Positions 17,084-26,690 are shown, numbered from the stretch's first letter. The stretch: 64,000 nt of DNA from Chryseobacterium artocarpi (GCF_001684975.1 NZ_MAYH01000034.1:654112-718111), one strand, 5' to 3'. Numbers and translations: made by a program. The notes: a model not told the origin generated them from the letters alone.

Positions 17084-17638
17084 ATGATTTCAGAGAAAAT
17101 AATTTTAGGTATTGACCCAGGAACTACAGTTATGGGTTTTGGTCTTATTTCCGTTAAAAAAGGTAAAATGGAAATGGTTTCTGTTCATGAATTAATTCTA
17201 AAAAAATATCCAAACCACGAAACCAAGCTTAAATATATTTTTGAGAAAACCTTAGCATTAATCGACGAATATCACCCTGATGAAGTAGCATTGGAAGCCC
17301 CATTCTTTGGAAAAAATGTACAGAGTATGCTGAAGCTGGGACGTGCCCAAGGTGTAGCTATGGCAGCAAGCCTTTATAGAAATATCCCTATCACAGAATA
17401 TTCTCCAAAGAAAATCAAAATGGCTATTACAGGAAATGGTAATGCCAGTAAAGAACAGGTCGCAGGCATGCTTCAAAACCTTCTTAAATTAAAAGAATTC
17501 CCAACAAAATATCTGGATGCATCAGATGGTCTTGCCGTTGCCGTATGTCATCATTTTAATTCCGGAACAATTGCAGATACAAAATCATACTCTGGATGGG
17601 ATAGCTTTTTGAAGCAGAATCCGGACAGATTGAAATAA
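17084..17638 (+). CDS. ruvC: Holliday junction resolvase RuvC
   Basis: The 184-residue nuclease resolves Holliday junctions with RuvAB. The RNase H-like fold is evident: D11 in LGIDPGTTVMGFG, the central EVALEAPFFGKNVQSMLKLG (about 66-85), and LDASDGLAVAVCHH (about 145-158) supplying the late catalytic Asp/His residues. Length is normal. No ruvA or ruvB is next to it, which is usual in Bacteroidota. A shared terminator separates it from a convergent protease gene. Confidence 0.96.
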   Translation: MISEKIILGIDPGTTVMGFGLISVKKGKMEMVSVHELILKKYPNHETKLKYIFEKTLALIDEYHPDEVALEAPFFGKNVQSMLKLGRAQGVAMAASLYRNIPITEYSPKKIKMAITGNGNASKEQVAGMLQNLLKLKEFPTKYLDASDGLAVAVCHHFNSGTIADTKSYSGWDSFLKQNPDRLK

Positions 17639-17643
17639 AAATA

Positions 17644-17671
17644 CCCCTAAAAACATTTAATTTTTTAGGGG
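17644..17671. terminator. Bidirectional terminator
   Basis: Perfect 10-bp stem CCCCTAAAAA / TTTTTAGGGG (17644-17653 with 17662-17671) between ruvC and the convergent M43 protease gene. Confidence 0.9.
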
Positions 17672-17696
17672 CAATTGATATTAAATTTTTCTTTCT

Positions 17697-19598
17697 TTAA
17701 TCATTCAAGAATTTTTTAGACTCTTTTTTATTCTTACTAGAATAATTAATAATAAATGATCCTTTTGATAGCTCTTTGTCTATTTGGATTTCATTTTTAT
17801 CAGTATTCCCTTTCTGAATAAGTCTACCACTCATTTCATAGATCTGATAATTTCCAAATACATCACTTCTATTTCCAACTAATTTTAGTTTATTTTCAGA
17901 TTTCAGATAAACAATTTTTGATTCTGAAACATTTTGAGTCTCAACAGTACTCAGTTCTGAGCTTGTAATTCTCACTGCATAATCTTCCATTTGACCATAT
18001 TGCAGTTGAGAGCAAGCAGATATATCTGGAAGATTACTTCCTCCGTATGTTGCTGCATCTACCGCAATTCTCATTCTCAGATAAGTGTTTTTTACTGCGG
18101 TTGCAGGAGGTGTAATATTATTTGTAAGAGTTGTGATATTTCCGCTGTTCAATAAATTTGAAGTATTATTTACAACTAATTCTGATTCGTCAAAAGATCC
18201 ATTATTATTATAATCAATCCAAACCTTTGTTCTAAACTTTTCAGCTTGCTCAAATCCATTCAAATAGCTAACTTTTAACTCAGAGCTAGATCCTGATGGG
18301 ATATCTGTGTAATAAGCAGGTCTTATACAAGTTGCAGCAGAATAATCTGCATAATAAATAGGTGCAACTTCATCAGAATCGTAACCATTTGTTGTACTAT
18401 TGATAGAGCCTAACTGAACTTTAAAAGGTCCAATTGCAAAATTATTATTGGTCGGATGTAAAATCCCAGTCGGGTTACATTGAGCAGCTGCAATAGAAAC
18501 TGGGGAAGGAATTATAATAGAAGGATCCTGAGCAGCAGTGGAATTAAGTAAATTTTTTCTATATTCCATCATCAGCATAATTGCTCTATCTCTTTGTCCT
18601 GCTGTAAATTTACGGTTAGAATTTGTATAATTCATTACATTATATTGTGTTCCATCATAATTCACTCCTGTACAAGGATCAATACTCGTATTATTAGGAA
18701 TAGCAACACCATACATACTTCTTGATGGAGAAGTATCACAAACTCTATCTCCATTTACTGCACAATTTGTATTTAACGGACATGACGTCTGATTGGCATA
18801 GCTTACACCCTGAAATGTATGATAGAGTCCAAAAGCATGCCCCAACTCATGAGTAAGCGTAGTATCATTATTATTTTTGATCGTTGCAACCTTCATAAAA
18901 CTTTCATAGGAGTAATCATAAGAATCGGGAAATGCAGCATATCCCATAAGTCCATATGATAATTGCTGCTCTCCATCAAAACCAATTACTACATAAATGT
19001 TAAAATATGAAGTTTCCGGCCAATGGGGCGCTAGGGTCTTCACCTGACTGTCATTGGCTCCATTACCAGCACCATCAGAATCAACCCCTCTTGTATCATA
19101 TAATGGAATTGAACTTCCATTATATCTTACAATTCCTGTTGTAGGAGTACACTCTGGAGTTCTCTTTGCCAACACTAATTTGAATGGGATCACATTTCCT
19201 CCATCTGGTCCTGGTCCTTCAGGATAAAAACCATTTCCATAAGTTGTAGCATACATTCTGTTGGCTCTATCAATCCAATTAATAATTTCCTGATCGGTTA
19301 AACTTAAATTAGAATTTGCTGAAGCACTGGATTCTATGACATGTACGACAACAGGTATCTCAAACAACTGCCCGTTATACCGACCATTCCAAGAGGTAGT
19401 ACCCCCAACTCTGTTGAGATAAGTTTGTTTATCAATACTCCTTAATTTCTCTTCTACCGCTTCCCGTCTTTTCTTCAATTCAGGATATTTCATGTCCAAT
19501 TTTCTCATATTTTCATCAAAACCACAAAAATGACCTTGATTCTGAGAAAAAGCATTAAAAAACAACAAAAGCATAGAAAAAATAGTAATTTTCTTCAT
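17697..19598 (-). CDS. Secreted M43 (pappalysin-type) metalloprotease with GEVED and T9SS domains
   Basis: The 633-residue precursor has a signal peptide (about 1-18) and a pro-region. Its M43 catalytic domain (about 75-345) has the extended zinc motif HELGHAFGLYH (H250, E251, H254, H260) and a Met-turn at M322 in YNVMNYTN. A GEVED-like beta domain follows (about 395-545: KVWIDYNNNGSFDESEL, then GQMEDYAVRI). The C-terminus (about 560-633) is a T9SS type A sorting domain. It is a clear paralog of the 22906-24762 product with the same domain order. Both would be exported by T9SS. The substrate is unknown. Its promoter is divergent from that of the DUF4407 operon. Confidence 0.93.
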   Translation of the reverse strand: MKKITIFSMLLLFFNAFSQNQGHFCGFDENMRKLDMKYPELKKRREAVEEKLRSIDKQTYLNRVGGTTSWNGRYNGQLFEIPVVVHVIESSASANSNLSLTDQEIINWIDRANRMYATTYGNGFYPEGPGPDGGNVIPFKLVLAKRTPECTPTTGIVRYNGSSIPLYDTRGVDSDGAGNGANDSQVKTLAPHWPETSYFNIYVVIGFDGEQQLSYGLMGYAAFPDSYDYSYESFMKVATIKNNNDTTLTHELGHAFGLYHTFQGVSYANQTSCPLNTNCAVNGDRVCDTSPSRSMYGVAIPNNTSIDPCTGVNYDGTQYNVMNYTNSNRKFTAGQRDRAIMLMMEYRKNLLNSTAAQDPSIIIPSPVSIAAAQCNPTGILHPTNNNFAIGPFKVQLGSINSTTNGYDSDEVAPIYYADYSAATCIRPAYYTDIPSGSSSELKVSYLNGFEQAEKFRTKVWIDYNNNGSFDESELVVNNTSNLLNSGNITTLTNNITPPATAVKNTYLRMRIAVDAATYGGSNLPDISACSQLQYGQMEDYAVRITSSELSTVETQNVSESKIVYLKSENKLKLVGNRSDVFGNYQIYEMSGRLIQKGNTDKNEIQIDKELSKGSFIINYSSKNKKESKKFLND

Positions 19599-19627
19599 TA
19601 TTATATTTTTTTTTATTTATAACAAAA

Positions 19628-19658
19628 CAAAAATACATATTTAATAGTTAATCATCAA
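19628..19658 (-). promoter_or_regulatory. Promoter of the 17697-19598 protease gene
   Basis: Minus-strand TATTTTTG (19628-19635) with TTG at 19656-19658, 20-base spacer. Confidence 0.55.
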
Positions 19659-19758
19659 AAAAAAACAAAACCCTTTTGATTAATTGAGTTATATTATTTA
19701 TTAATAGATTAAGTCTATTAATGAAATTACTTGGTAAAACATAATACTATCTTTTACA

Positions 19759-19785
19759 TTGGTATGATTTTTAATACTACCTTTG
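19759..19785 (+). promoter_or_regulatory. Promoter of the DUF4407/AAA-M41 operon
   Basis: TTG (19759-19761), 16 bases, then TACCTTTG (19778-19785). The TTG within the -7 box (19783) opens the reading frame but is upstream of the expected transcript start. Translation should therefore begin at ATG 19798 or 19801. Confidence 0.75.
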
Positions 19786-19797
19786 TATAAATTTTCT

Positions 19798-20871
19798 ATG
19801 ATGAAAACAAACCAACAAACTATAAATCAAGTGAATCATAAAATTAATTGGTTCCAAAAGTTTCTGATGCTCTGCTCAGGCGGAAACATTCATATTTTAA
19901 GAAAGACACCTAGTGAATGGAATAAATTCGCAGGAATTGGCGGTATTGTACTCTTTACCGCGGTATTTGCAACATTATCTGCAGGCTATGCTATGTATAC
20001 AGTATTCGATGATATATGGACATCTGTAGGATTTGGAATCTTATGGGGATTAATGATCTTTAATCTGGACCGCTATATCGTTTCTTCCATTAAGAAAACC
20101 GGAACATGGTGGAATCAGATTCTAATGTCTATTCCACGTTTGATACTTGCTACATTTTTAGGAATTATTATTTCCAAACCTTTAGAGCTTAAAATATTTG
20201 AAAAAGAAGTAAACAAACAGCTGAATACCATTATTCAAAGAAATAAAAAACAACTTCAAGGTGAAATGACCGGAAGGATTCTCCAGCAAAGCGGACCTTT
20301 TGAGACAGAAAAGAAACAGATTGCAGAAAAAGTTGCTGTATATCAGAAAGCTTATGATTCCGCGTCTGTGGAACTTGAGAAGGAAATTTTGGGAAAACAA
20401 TCTGGTTTAACGAGTGGTAAAGAAGGTTTCGGACCTAATGCCAAACGTAAACAACAACTAAAGGAACAACGCAGACAAGATCTTGAAAACTATCAGAAAC
20501 AGGCTGCTCCAAGATTAGAATATCTTGATAAAGAGATTTCAAAAGTATATACTAATCTGGAAACAGAACGAAAATCTACAGAAACTTTTGAAGATAAGTT
20601 CAATGGTTTTGCAGCTAGATTACAGGCATTAGACGAGTTAGGAAAAAATTCTGCAATAATAGGTCTTGCAGCAACTTTTATCATGGGATTATTTATCTGT
20701 CTTGAGATTTCTCCGGTTTTGGTAAAATTAATTTCTCATGTAGGACCTTATGATTACCTTTTGGAAAAAACTGAAAATGACTTTAAACTGTATTCCAAAG
20801 AAAAAATTGAGAAAGGAAATGCTCTTACAGATTTTAGAATCGAAGACTTCAAGGATAATTTAAAAAATTAA
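19798..20871 (+). CDS. DUF4407 membrane protein with long coiled coil
   Basis: About 357 residues. There are three closely spaced membrane segments (about 46-69, 76-96 and 107-126), then a long charged coiled-coil region (about 130-280) rich in Lys, Glu and Gln, and a fourth membrane segment (about 287-312) with a short cytoplasmic-type tail. The family DUF4407 has no known function. The helix pairs place the coiled coil on one face of the inner membrane. The stop codon overlaps the next ATG by one base (TAATG), so this protein and the AAA+/M41 protein are made together. I infer that it anchors or regulates that protease, in the way the membrane part of FtsH does. Confidence 0.88.
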   Translation: MMKTNQQTINQVNHKINWFQKFLMLCSGGNIHILRKTPSEWNKFAGIGGIVLFTAVFATLSAGYAMYTVFDDIWTSVGFGILWGLMIFNLDRYIVSSIKKTGTWWNQILMSIPRLILATFLGIIISKPLELKIFEKEVNKQLNTIIQRNKKQLQGEMTGRILQQSGPFETEKKQIAEKVAVYQKAYDSASVELEKEILGKQSGLTSGKEGFGPNAKRKQQLKEQRRQDLENYQKQAAPRLEYLDKEISKVYTNLETERKSTETFEDKFNGFAARLQALDELGKNSAIIGLAATFIMGLFICLEISPVLVKLISHVGPYDYLLEKTENDFKLYSKEKIEKGNALTDFRIEDFKDNLKN

Positions 20872-22748
20872 TGTATTTTTCATACATGATTATTGATAAA
20901 GAAGAAATTCAGAAGAAAAAGAAAAAGCTGGACGATTGTAAAGCTTTCCTAAAAAAAGAGTTCATCGGAATAGATAAAATTATCGATGACCTTATGGAAT
21001 ATATCCAGATCTGGTACTTAATGCCTGAAATCCTGACAAGACCTGTTGTGATCAATCTGTGGGGAATGACAGGTGTAGGAAAAACAGACCTTGTTAGAAA
21101 GATGGTTCGTTTTCTTGATTTCCAAAACCGTTTCGTAGAAATTGAATTAAATAATACGGATGAAACTTCATGGAGTAAAAATGTTTCCGACATATTACAA
21201 AGCAATGGTTTAAGTGATGAAAAGCCAAGCATCGCTCTTTTTGATGAAATCCAACGTTTTTATACTATAGATCCTGACGGAACTCCGGTTTCACAAACTA
21301 AGTTTACGGATTTCTGGGAACTTTTAAGTGATGGACGTCTAAGTAAAAAGGAACGCGATGATCTAGAACATTATCTGTTCTCGTATCTTTTCAGGAAAAA
21401 GGAGAATGACAGACGCAAGCGTAATGGTGAAACCGAGCTAGATGAAAACCCTTATCTCAACATGTGGGATGCAAAGGAACTGAAGAAATACCTTAGCATG
21501 GAAGATGATGTAATGAGCATCATTGATATGAAAGAGGAGGATATGATTAAGCTGATTCGTAAGAAACAAAAGGAAAAGAAAATTTATGAGCCTGTAGATT
21601 ACAGCAAAATGCTTATCATTATCAGTGGAAACCTTGATGAAGCTTTTCAAATGTCAAAGGAAACAAGTGAAGCTGATGTAGATGCGAATATTTATCATGC
21701 ATTCACTAAAAAGATCACGATGGTTGATATTAAGAATGCTCTTGCCAGAAAATTCCGTCCTGAGCAGGTGGCAAGATTCGGAAATATTCACCTAATCTAT
21801 TTTTCTTTAAAGACTGAGGATTTTCAAAAACTTATTCAACGTGAAATCAATAATCTGAAACAAAAAACTAAGAATAAATTTGGCGTTTCATTAAAAATAA
21901 ATAAAAATATCAATGATCTGATCTACAGAAACGGTGTATTTCCAGTACAAGGAGTACGTCCTGTATTCAGTAGTGTGGTAGATATTCTGGATACCAATCT
22001 CAGTAAATTTCTGTTTGATGCTATTATTCATGATGACAAGAACATAGAAATAGATTATCTGCAGGATAAAAAAATGATTATCGGGAAAATCGGTACAAGA
22101 ATGGTTGAGATTCCTTATTTAGGAAGAATTGACAGTATACGACAAGCTAATCAACAGGATGCGGTGGCAAATATCAGTGTTCATGAATGTGGTCATGCTG
22201 TCTCCTATATTTTATATACAGGTTTTGCTCCATTACAGCTTAAAAGTAAGGTTGCGAGTAGTTATGCGGCAGGCTTTACATTCCCTCATCAAATTCATGA
22301 TACAAAAGAAAGCCTTCTGGATAGAATTAAGATTTATCTTGCGGGCGGAATTGCTGAAGAAATAATTTTTGGAGATAAAAATGCCAGCATCGGACGAAGT
22401 CATGATAGAGAACAGGCTACAAGTCTTGCTATAGATTATATCAGAAAATATGGCTTTGATGATGATTATCAGGCAACTTATAATCTGGAAGATTATTCTC
22501 ATCGTATGCAACAGCATATTACAGATGATAAGATAGAAAAACTGATGCAGGAACTCGCAAAAAAAACAAAAGAAGACCTCACTTTACATATAGATCTTCT
22601 GAAAAACATGAGTATAGGGCTTAGCAAAAAAGGAAACATGACCCCAAAAGAAATTTATGATATTGCTACTCAACATAAATTAAAAGTGAGCATTAAAGAG
22701 GAAGGATATCTTCACATTGCAGAGTATCATAATTTATTGAATTCCTAG
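20871..22748 (+). CDS. AAA+ ATPase (Clp-like) fused to an FtsH-type M41 peptidase domain
   Basis: The 625-residue protein has Walker A GMTGVGKT (65-72), Walker B IALFDE (D125, E126) and sensor-1 ISGN (251-254). The block FRPEQVARF (295-303) and GVRP (361-364, sensor 2) resemble the FRPEFLNR and GARPLRR blocks of ClpB/ClpA. A charged insert of about 95 residues (150-245) separates Walker B from sensor 1. The C-terminal part (about 425-600) is M41-like: HECGH (H438, E439, H442), then AGGIAEEIIF and SHDREQAT, where D512 fits the third zinc ligand of FtsH. No membrane segment is present. FtsH itself uses a different AAA clade, so this is an unusual combination. It is probably an ATP-driven protease acting with the DUF4407 partner (inference). 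Confidence 0.88.
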   Translation: MYFSYMIIDKEEIQKKKKKLDDCKAFLKKEFIGIDKIIDDLMEYIQIWYLMPEILTRPVVINLWGMTGVGKTDLVRKMVRFLDFQNRFVEIELNNTDETSWSKNVSDILQSNGLSDEKPSIALFDEIQRFYTIDPDGTPVSQTKFTDFWELLSDGRLSKKERDDLEHYLFSYLFRKKENDRRKRNGETELDENPYLNMWDAKELKKYLSMEDDVMSIIDMKEEDMIKLIRKKQKEKKIYEPVDYSKMLIIISGNLDEAFQMSKETSEADVDANIYHAFTKKITMVDIKNALARKFRPEQVARFGNIHLIYFSLKTEDFQKLIQREINNLKQKTKNKFGVSLKINKNINDLIYRNGVFPVQGVRPVFSSVVDILDTNLSKFLFDAIIHDDKNIEIDYLQDKKMIIGKIGTRMVEIPYLGRIDSIRQANQQDAVANISVHECGHAVSYILYTGFAPLQLKSKVASSYAAGFTFPHQIHDTKESLLDRIKIYLAGGIAEEIIFGDKNASIGRSHDREQATSLAIDYIRKYGFDDDYQATYNLEDYSHRMQQHITDDKIEKLMQELAKKTKEDLTLHIDLLKNMSIGLSKKGNMTPKEIYDIATQHKLKVSIKEEGYLHIAEYHNLLNS

Positions 22749-22772
22749 ATCATTTATTTTAAAATATATTTC

Positions 22773-22804
22773 AACCTTTCAGTTTATTCTGGGAGGTTTT
22801 TATT
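22773..22804 (+). terminator. Terminator of the DUF4407/AAA-M41 operon
   Basis: Stem starting AACCTTTCAG (22773-22782) pairs with CTGGGAGGTT (22789-22798), containing some mismatches, followed by a T-run. Confidence 0.6.
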
Positions 22805-22855
22805 TTTATAAAAACTCAGATATTAAGGCTTCTATACTCCCCCAAAGCTAAATAA

Positions 22856-22882
22856 AAATACCCCCATTAAATGGAGGTATTT
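22856..22882 (-). terminator. Terminator of the 22906-24762 protease gene
   Basis: Twelve-bp stem with one mismatch (22856-22867 with 22871-22882), read on the minus strand. Confidence 0.75.
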
Positions 22883-22905
22883 CTATGTATTTGTTTGAAT
22901 CAAAA

Positions 22906-24762
22906 TTATTTAATGATCAACTTAGACGTTTTGCTGTCTTTACCATTAGAAATTTGAATCATATAAACTCCTTTTTCTAATTGTTGGTTCACTTTATAGA
23001 TTCCATTTCCTTCTTCAGCTACAGCTGGGCTTGCTACCAATCTTCCTGCCATGTCTGAGATTGAAACTTTTAAGTTCTTACCATTTTTAGCTTTGATGAA
23101 AATTTTATCCCCAGTTGCAACCGGGTTAGGATAAACTACTAGATCATCATTATTAGCTTTTACTTCGTTTGTGCTCAAGCTTGTTCTTAAAGTTACAGAA
23201 TAGTCTTCTACTTGTCCGTAATTTAACTGCCCACAAGCTGTTATTGATGCAGGGTTTGTAAAATCAGATAAAACTCTCATTCTCAAAGGAGTATTTAAAA
23301 CTGCTGTAGCAGGTGGAGTGAAAGTAGCAGAAAAATTGCCTATTTCACTCACAGGATCAACAGCTACTTGATTTCCTGAAGCAACTAATTCTGACGTTTC
23401 AAATGTTCCATTATTGTTATAATCAATCCATACTCTTACAGATTGAGGATTACCTAAGAATCCTACCTGAACATTCTGAGGCTGATTAACAGTTAATTCT
23501 GTATGAGCATTCATTATACAATTCTTTGTAGTATAATCCATATAAAATTCAGGATTCCCTCCCCAGGCACCTGCTGTAGAATTATTAATACTGCCTAATT
23601 TAACAGATGTAGGTCCTACTAAAGTACCTCCTGCTGCTGAGTTCGTTCTACCGGAAGGAAGACATGTAGCTGCTACTGGTGTAGTAGGAAGAGTTGTAAC
23701 AGGTAAAGCAGTTGCTCCTTTTGATGTTGTTAAGCTACTTTTAAGCAACATAAAAAATGTATCAATTCTATCTCCCTGCCCTGGAGTAAATTTTTGAGCA
23801 ATTGAATTACTATAATTCATCATATTATACTGTACACCTTGATAATTGGTTTGAGTACAAGGATTAATTGTTGCATTCGTAGGAGGAGCTCCATAAAATG
23901 CAGCTCCAGCTCTTTCCGTATCACAAACCATATCGTCATCTTCTTCACAATTTCCAGTGGTTTCAGGACAATAATCAGGATCGGTACTTGGCAATGAATA
24001 ATCGGCCTCACCAAATGTATGATATAATCCCATTGCATGACCGAATTCATGAGCAAATGTTGTATCGTGTAGATTTGTAACCACTCCCGCCTTCATAAAT
24101 GATTCATAATTAGAATTTGCAAAATTAGGGAATGCAGCAAATCCCATTAAACCAGAATTAGGAGAAGTATCCCCATCAAACATGCTAATTAAATAAATAT
24201 TAAAATAAGATTCCTCTGACCAGTGCGGAGCTAATGTTTTAATTGCATCCATGCTTGCACCTATGTTTGTCTCTTGTGCTACCCCTCCAGTACTATACCC
24301 TGGAATAGTACTACCATTATATCTTACAATTCCAGTAGTCTCTGTGCAATTAGGTGTCCTTTTTGCTAATACTAATTTAATTGGAAAAACAGCGGATGCG
24401 CCAAAATCTCCAGGTATCCCACCAACTGGCCAAGGATATGTACCAGCATACATTTTATTTGCATTCTCTATCCAGTTTTGAATTTGAGCATCTGTTCTAT
24501 TAAATGAACTACCACCTCCTTCAATGACGTGAACAACAACAGGAATTTCATATACTCCATTTACGTTTTTATGAAACACAGAAGATGGGTTATTTCTATC
24601 CACTCGCATTTTTCTTACGATTTTCTCCATTGCTAATCTTGCTCCTGGAAACTTTTGATCATTTTCTTTCAAAAGTTTTTCAAATCCACAGACTCTTTGT
24701 TGTTGCTGCGCAGCAAATGAAAGGGAAAATAGCATTGCTCCATAAAGGAAAGTTTTCTTCAT
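22906..24762 (-). CDS. Secreted M43 (pappalysin-type) metalloprotease with GEVED and T9SS domains, second copy
   Basis: The 618-residue precursor has the same plan as the 17697-19598 product: signal peptide (about 1-18), M43 domain with HEFGHAMGLYH (H238, E239, H242, H248) and Met-turn YNMMNYSN (about 312-319). The GEVED-like domain has VWIDYNNNGTFETSEL and GQVEDYSVTL. A complete T9SS type A tail follows (about 545-618: VYPNPV ... KGVYMIQI). The blocks 'EIPVVVHVIE', 'LVLAKRTP.CT.TTGIVRYNGS.IP' and 'TLAPHW.E.SYFNIY' are shared, which shows duplication. The two copies flank the DUF4407/AAA-M41 operon, and both read on the minus strand. Confidence 0.93.
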   Translation of the reverse strand: MKKTFLYGAMLFSLSFAAQQQQRVCGFEKLLKENDQKFPGARLAMEKIVRKMRVDRNNPSSVFHKNVNGVYEIPVVVHVIEGGGSSFNRTDAQIQNWIENANKMYAGTYPWPVGGIPGDFGASAVFPIKLVLAKRTPNCTETTGIVRYNGSTIPGYSTGGVAQETNIGASMDAIKTLAPHWSEESYFNIYLISMFDGDTSPNSGLMGFAAFPNFANSNYESFMKAGVVTNLHDTTFAHEFGHAMGLYHTFGEADYSLPSTDPDYCPETTGNCEEDDDMVCDTERAGAAFYGAPPTNATINPCTQTNYQGVQYNMMNYSNSIAQKFTPGQGDRIDTFFMLLKSSLTTSKGATALPVTTLPTTPVAATCLPSGRTNSAAGGTLVGPTSVKLGSINNSTAGAWGGNPEFYMDYTTKNCIMNAHTELTVNQPQNVQVGFLGNPQSVRVWIDYNNNGTFETSELVASGNQVAVDPVSEIGNFSATFTPPATAVLNTPLRMRVLSDFTNPASITACGQLNYGQVEDYSVTLRTSLSTNEVKANNDDLVVYPNPVATGDKIFIKAKNGKNLKVSISDMAGRLVASPAVAEEGNGIYKVNQQLEKGVYMIQISNGKDSKTSKLIIK

Positions 24763-24808
24763 TTCAATAATTTTTAAAAAGTTTTTAAATTTACAACATT
24801 ACAATAAT

Positions 24809-24837
24809 CAAACGTATATTTTACTTATTTTTTTCAA
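24809..24837 (-). promoter_or_regulatory. Promoter of the 22906-24762 protease gene
   Basis: Minus-strand TTG (24835-24837), 18-base spacer and TACGTTTG (24809-24816); leader of about 40 bases. Confidence 0.7.
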
Positions 24838-25086
24838 TCAAAACACAAATAAAACATAAATATCATTACAGTTAGTAGTAAAAAATACTTTTTTGTTACA
24901 TTTACTAAAATTCAAACTTAACAATTTAAATGAATATTTTTTAAACCGAATTACAACAATAGGTTATTTTAATAAAAAATTCACTTAAAATAATATTTAT
25001 TAAAGTCGCAAAATAATCAAACAACTATTTAATAATCAATACTAAAAAAGCAATAAACCGAATTAACTCTAATTATAAACAAAAAT
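24838..25086. other. AT-rich spacer
   Basis: Very AT-rich sequence between the protease promoter and the guaB terminator. I see no gene, tRNA, repeat or further promoter of good quality. Confidence 0.5.
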
Positions 25087-25112
25087 AAAAGCCGCACAAA
25101 TGTGCGGCTTTT
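25087..25112 (-). terminator. Terminator of guaB
   Basis: Twelve-bp palindromic stem around GCCGCACA / TGTGCGGC (25087-25098 with 25101-25112) with T-rich flank on the minus strand. Confidence 0.9.
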
Positions 25113-25134
25113 ATAATATGAATTAAAATCTTTT

Positions 25135-26595
25135 TTATAAAGAATAATTCGGAGCTTCCTGAGTGATAATTACATCGTGTGGGTGAGATTCTTTCAATCC
25201 ACTTCCTGTAATCATTACCAATTTGGAATCTTTCTGTAAAGCTTCGATATCTTTAGCTCCACAGTATCCCATACCTGCTCTTAAACCACCTGTTAATTGG
25301 AAAATTACATCTTCTAATTTTCCTTTGTGTGGTACTCTTCCTTCAATTCCTTCCGGAACGAATTTCTTAGCTTCACTTTGGAAATATCTTTCTTTTCCTC
25401 CTCTCTTCATTGCAGAAAGACTTCCCATACCTTGGTAAGACTTGAATTTTCTTCCCTGGAAAATAATTTCTTCTCCCGGAGCTTCATCTGTACCAGCTAA
25501 AAGAGATCCAAGCATCACTGCTCCTGCTCCACTTGCGATAGCTTTTACAATATCTCCTGAAAGCTTGATACCACCATCAGCAATTACTGTTACATTTTTA
25601 GATTTTGCGTATTCGTATACGTTGTAAATAGCTGATAACTGAGGAACACCAACTCCAGCAACTACTCTTGTTGTACAGATAGAACCAGGTCCTACTCCTA
25701 CTTTAAGAACATTTGCTCCTGCTTCGATAAGATCTTTTGCTGCTTCTGCAGTTACAATATTTCCTCCCACGATATCTAAGTTTGGATATGCTTTTCTTAT
25801 TTCAGAAATTTTATCCAATACTCCTTTAGAATGCCCGTGAGCAGAGTCAATAGCTATAATATCCACTCCAGCCTGAACTAAAGCTTTAATTCTTTCTAAT
25901 GTATCTTCTCCAACTCCAACTCCGGCTCCTACGATTAGGCGACCGTTTCCATCTTTATTAGCATTTGGATATTCTAATTGATTATCAATATCCTTGATCG
26001 TAATTAATCCAACAAGTTTGTTATCTTTATCTACGATAGGCAGTTTTTCCACTCTGTTTTTAAGAAGGATTTCTTTTGCTTTTTCAAGGTTGGTATCTTT
26101 GTCTGAAGTGATCAGGTTATCTTTTGTCATGATCTCCTCCACTTTGATATCAAGATTTTCCTGATACTTTACATCTCTGTTTGTAATGATTCCGATAAGA
26201 ACATTATCAGCATCTACCACCGGTAAACCTGAAATTTTGAACTTAGACATCATTTCTTTAGCTTGTCCTAAAGTGTGATCTTTAGAAAGAGTAACCGGAT
26301 CAGAGATCATTCCGTTTTCGGAGCGCTTTACGCGGTTTACTTGTGCTGCCTGCTCGGCAATCGTCATGTTTTTGTGAATAAAGCCTAAACCTCCAACTCT
26401 TGCCAGCGCAATTGCTAAATCACCTTCAGTAACTGTGTCCATCGCAGCGGAAACTATCGGAACATTCAGCGTGATTTTGTCGGTAAGTCTTGATTTTAAT
26501 GAAACCTGGTTAGGTAAAACTTCTGAATAAGAAGGGACTAGAAGAACGTCATCGAAAGTGATGGCTGTCTCTACAATTTTGTTATGAATAGACAT
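25135..26595 (-). CDS. guaB: IMP dehydrogenase
   Basis: The 486-residue enzyme oxidises IMP to XMP with NAD+, the committed step of GMP synthesis. The barrel begins with [16 protein letters not shown]. Two CBS domains (about 95-205) regulate it, and the catalytic loop is [11 protein letters not shown] with the nucleophilic Cys near 303. The phosphate site [24 protein letters not shown] and the mobile flap (about 380-420) are also present. The length and order match bacterial GuaB. It is monocistronic: a -7 box (26610-26617) gives a short leader, and a strong terminator follows. Confidence 0.97.
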   Translation of the reverse strand: MSIHNKIVETAITFDDVLLVPSYSEVLPNQVSLKSRLTDKITLNVPIVSAAMDTVTEGDLAIALARVGGLGFIHKNMTIAEQAAQVNRVKRSENGMISDPVTLSKDHTLGQAKEMMSKFKISGLPVVDADNVLIGIITNRDVKYQENLDIKVEEIMTKDNLITSDKDTNLEKAKEILLKNRVEKLPIVDKDNKLVGLITIKDIDNQLEYPNANKDGNGRLIVGAGVGVGEDTLERIKALVQAGVDIIAIDSAHGHSKGVLDKISEIRKAYPNLDIVGGNIVTAEAAKDLIEAGANVLKVGVGPGSICTTRVVAGVGVPQLSAIYNVYEYAKSKNVTVIADGGIKLSGDIVKAIASGAGAVMLGSLLAGTDEAPGEEIIFQGRKFKSYQGMGSLSAMKRGGKERYFQSEAKKFVPEGIEGRVPHKGKLEDVIFQLTGGLRAGMGYCGAKDIEALQKDSKLVMITGSGLKESHPHDVIITQEAPNYSL

Positions 26596-26609
26596 CTTTA
26601 CTTTCTTTG

Positions 26610-26617
26610 CAAAATTA
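26610..26617 (-). promoter_or_regulatory. -7 box of guaB
   Basis: TAATTTTG followed by C on the minus strand, 14 bases before the ATG; no clear -33 element. Confidence 0.55.
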
Positions 26618-26690
26618 GGTTATTTTGACGAGATATGAAAATCCTTTTTGATAGTTTAAATAAAATTTAATAATCAATAACTTAAATCGA

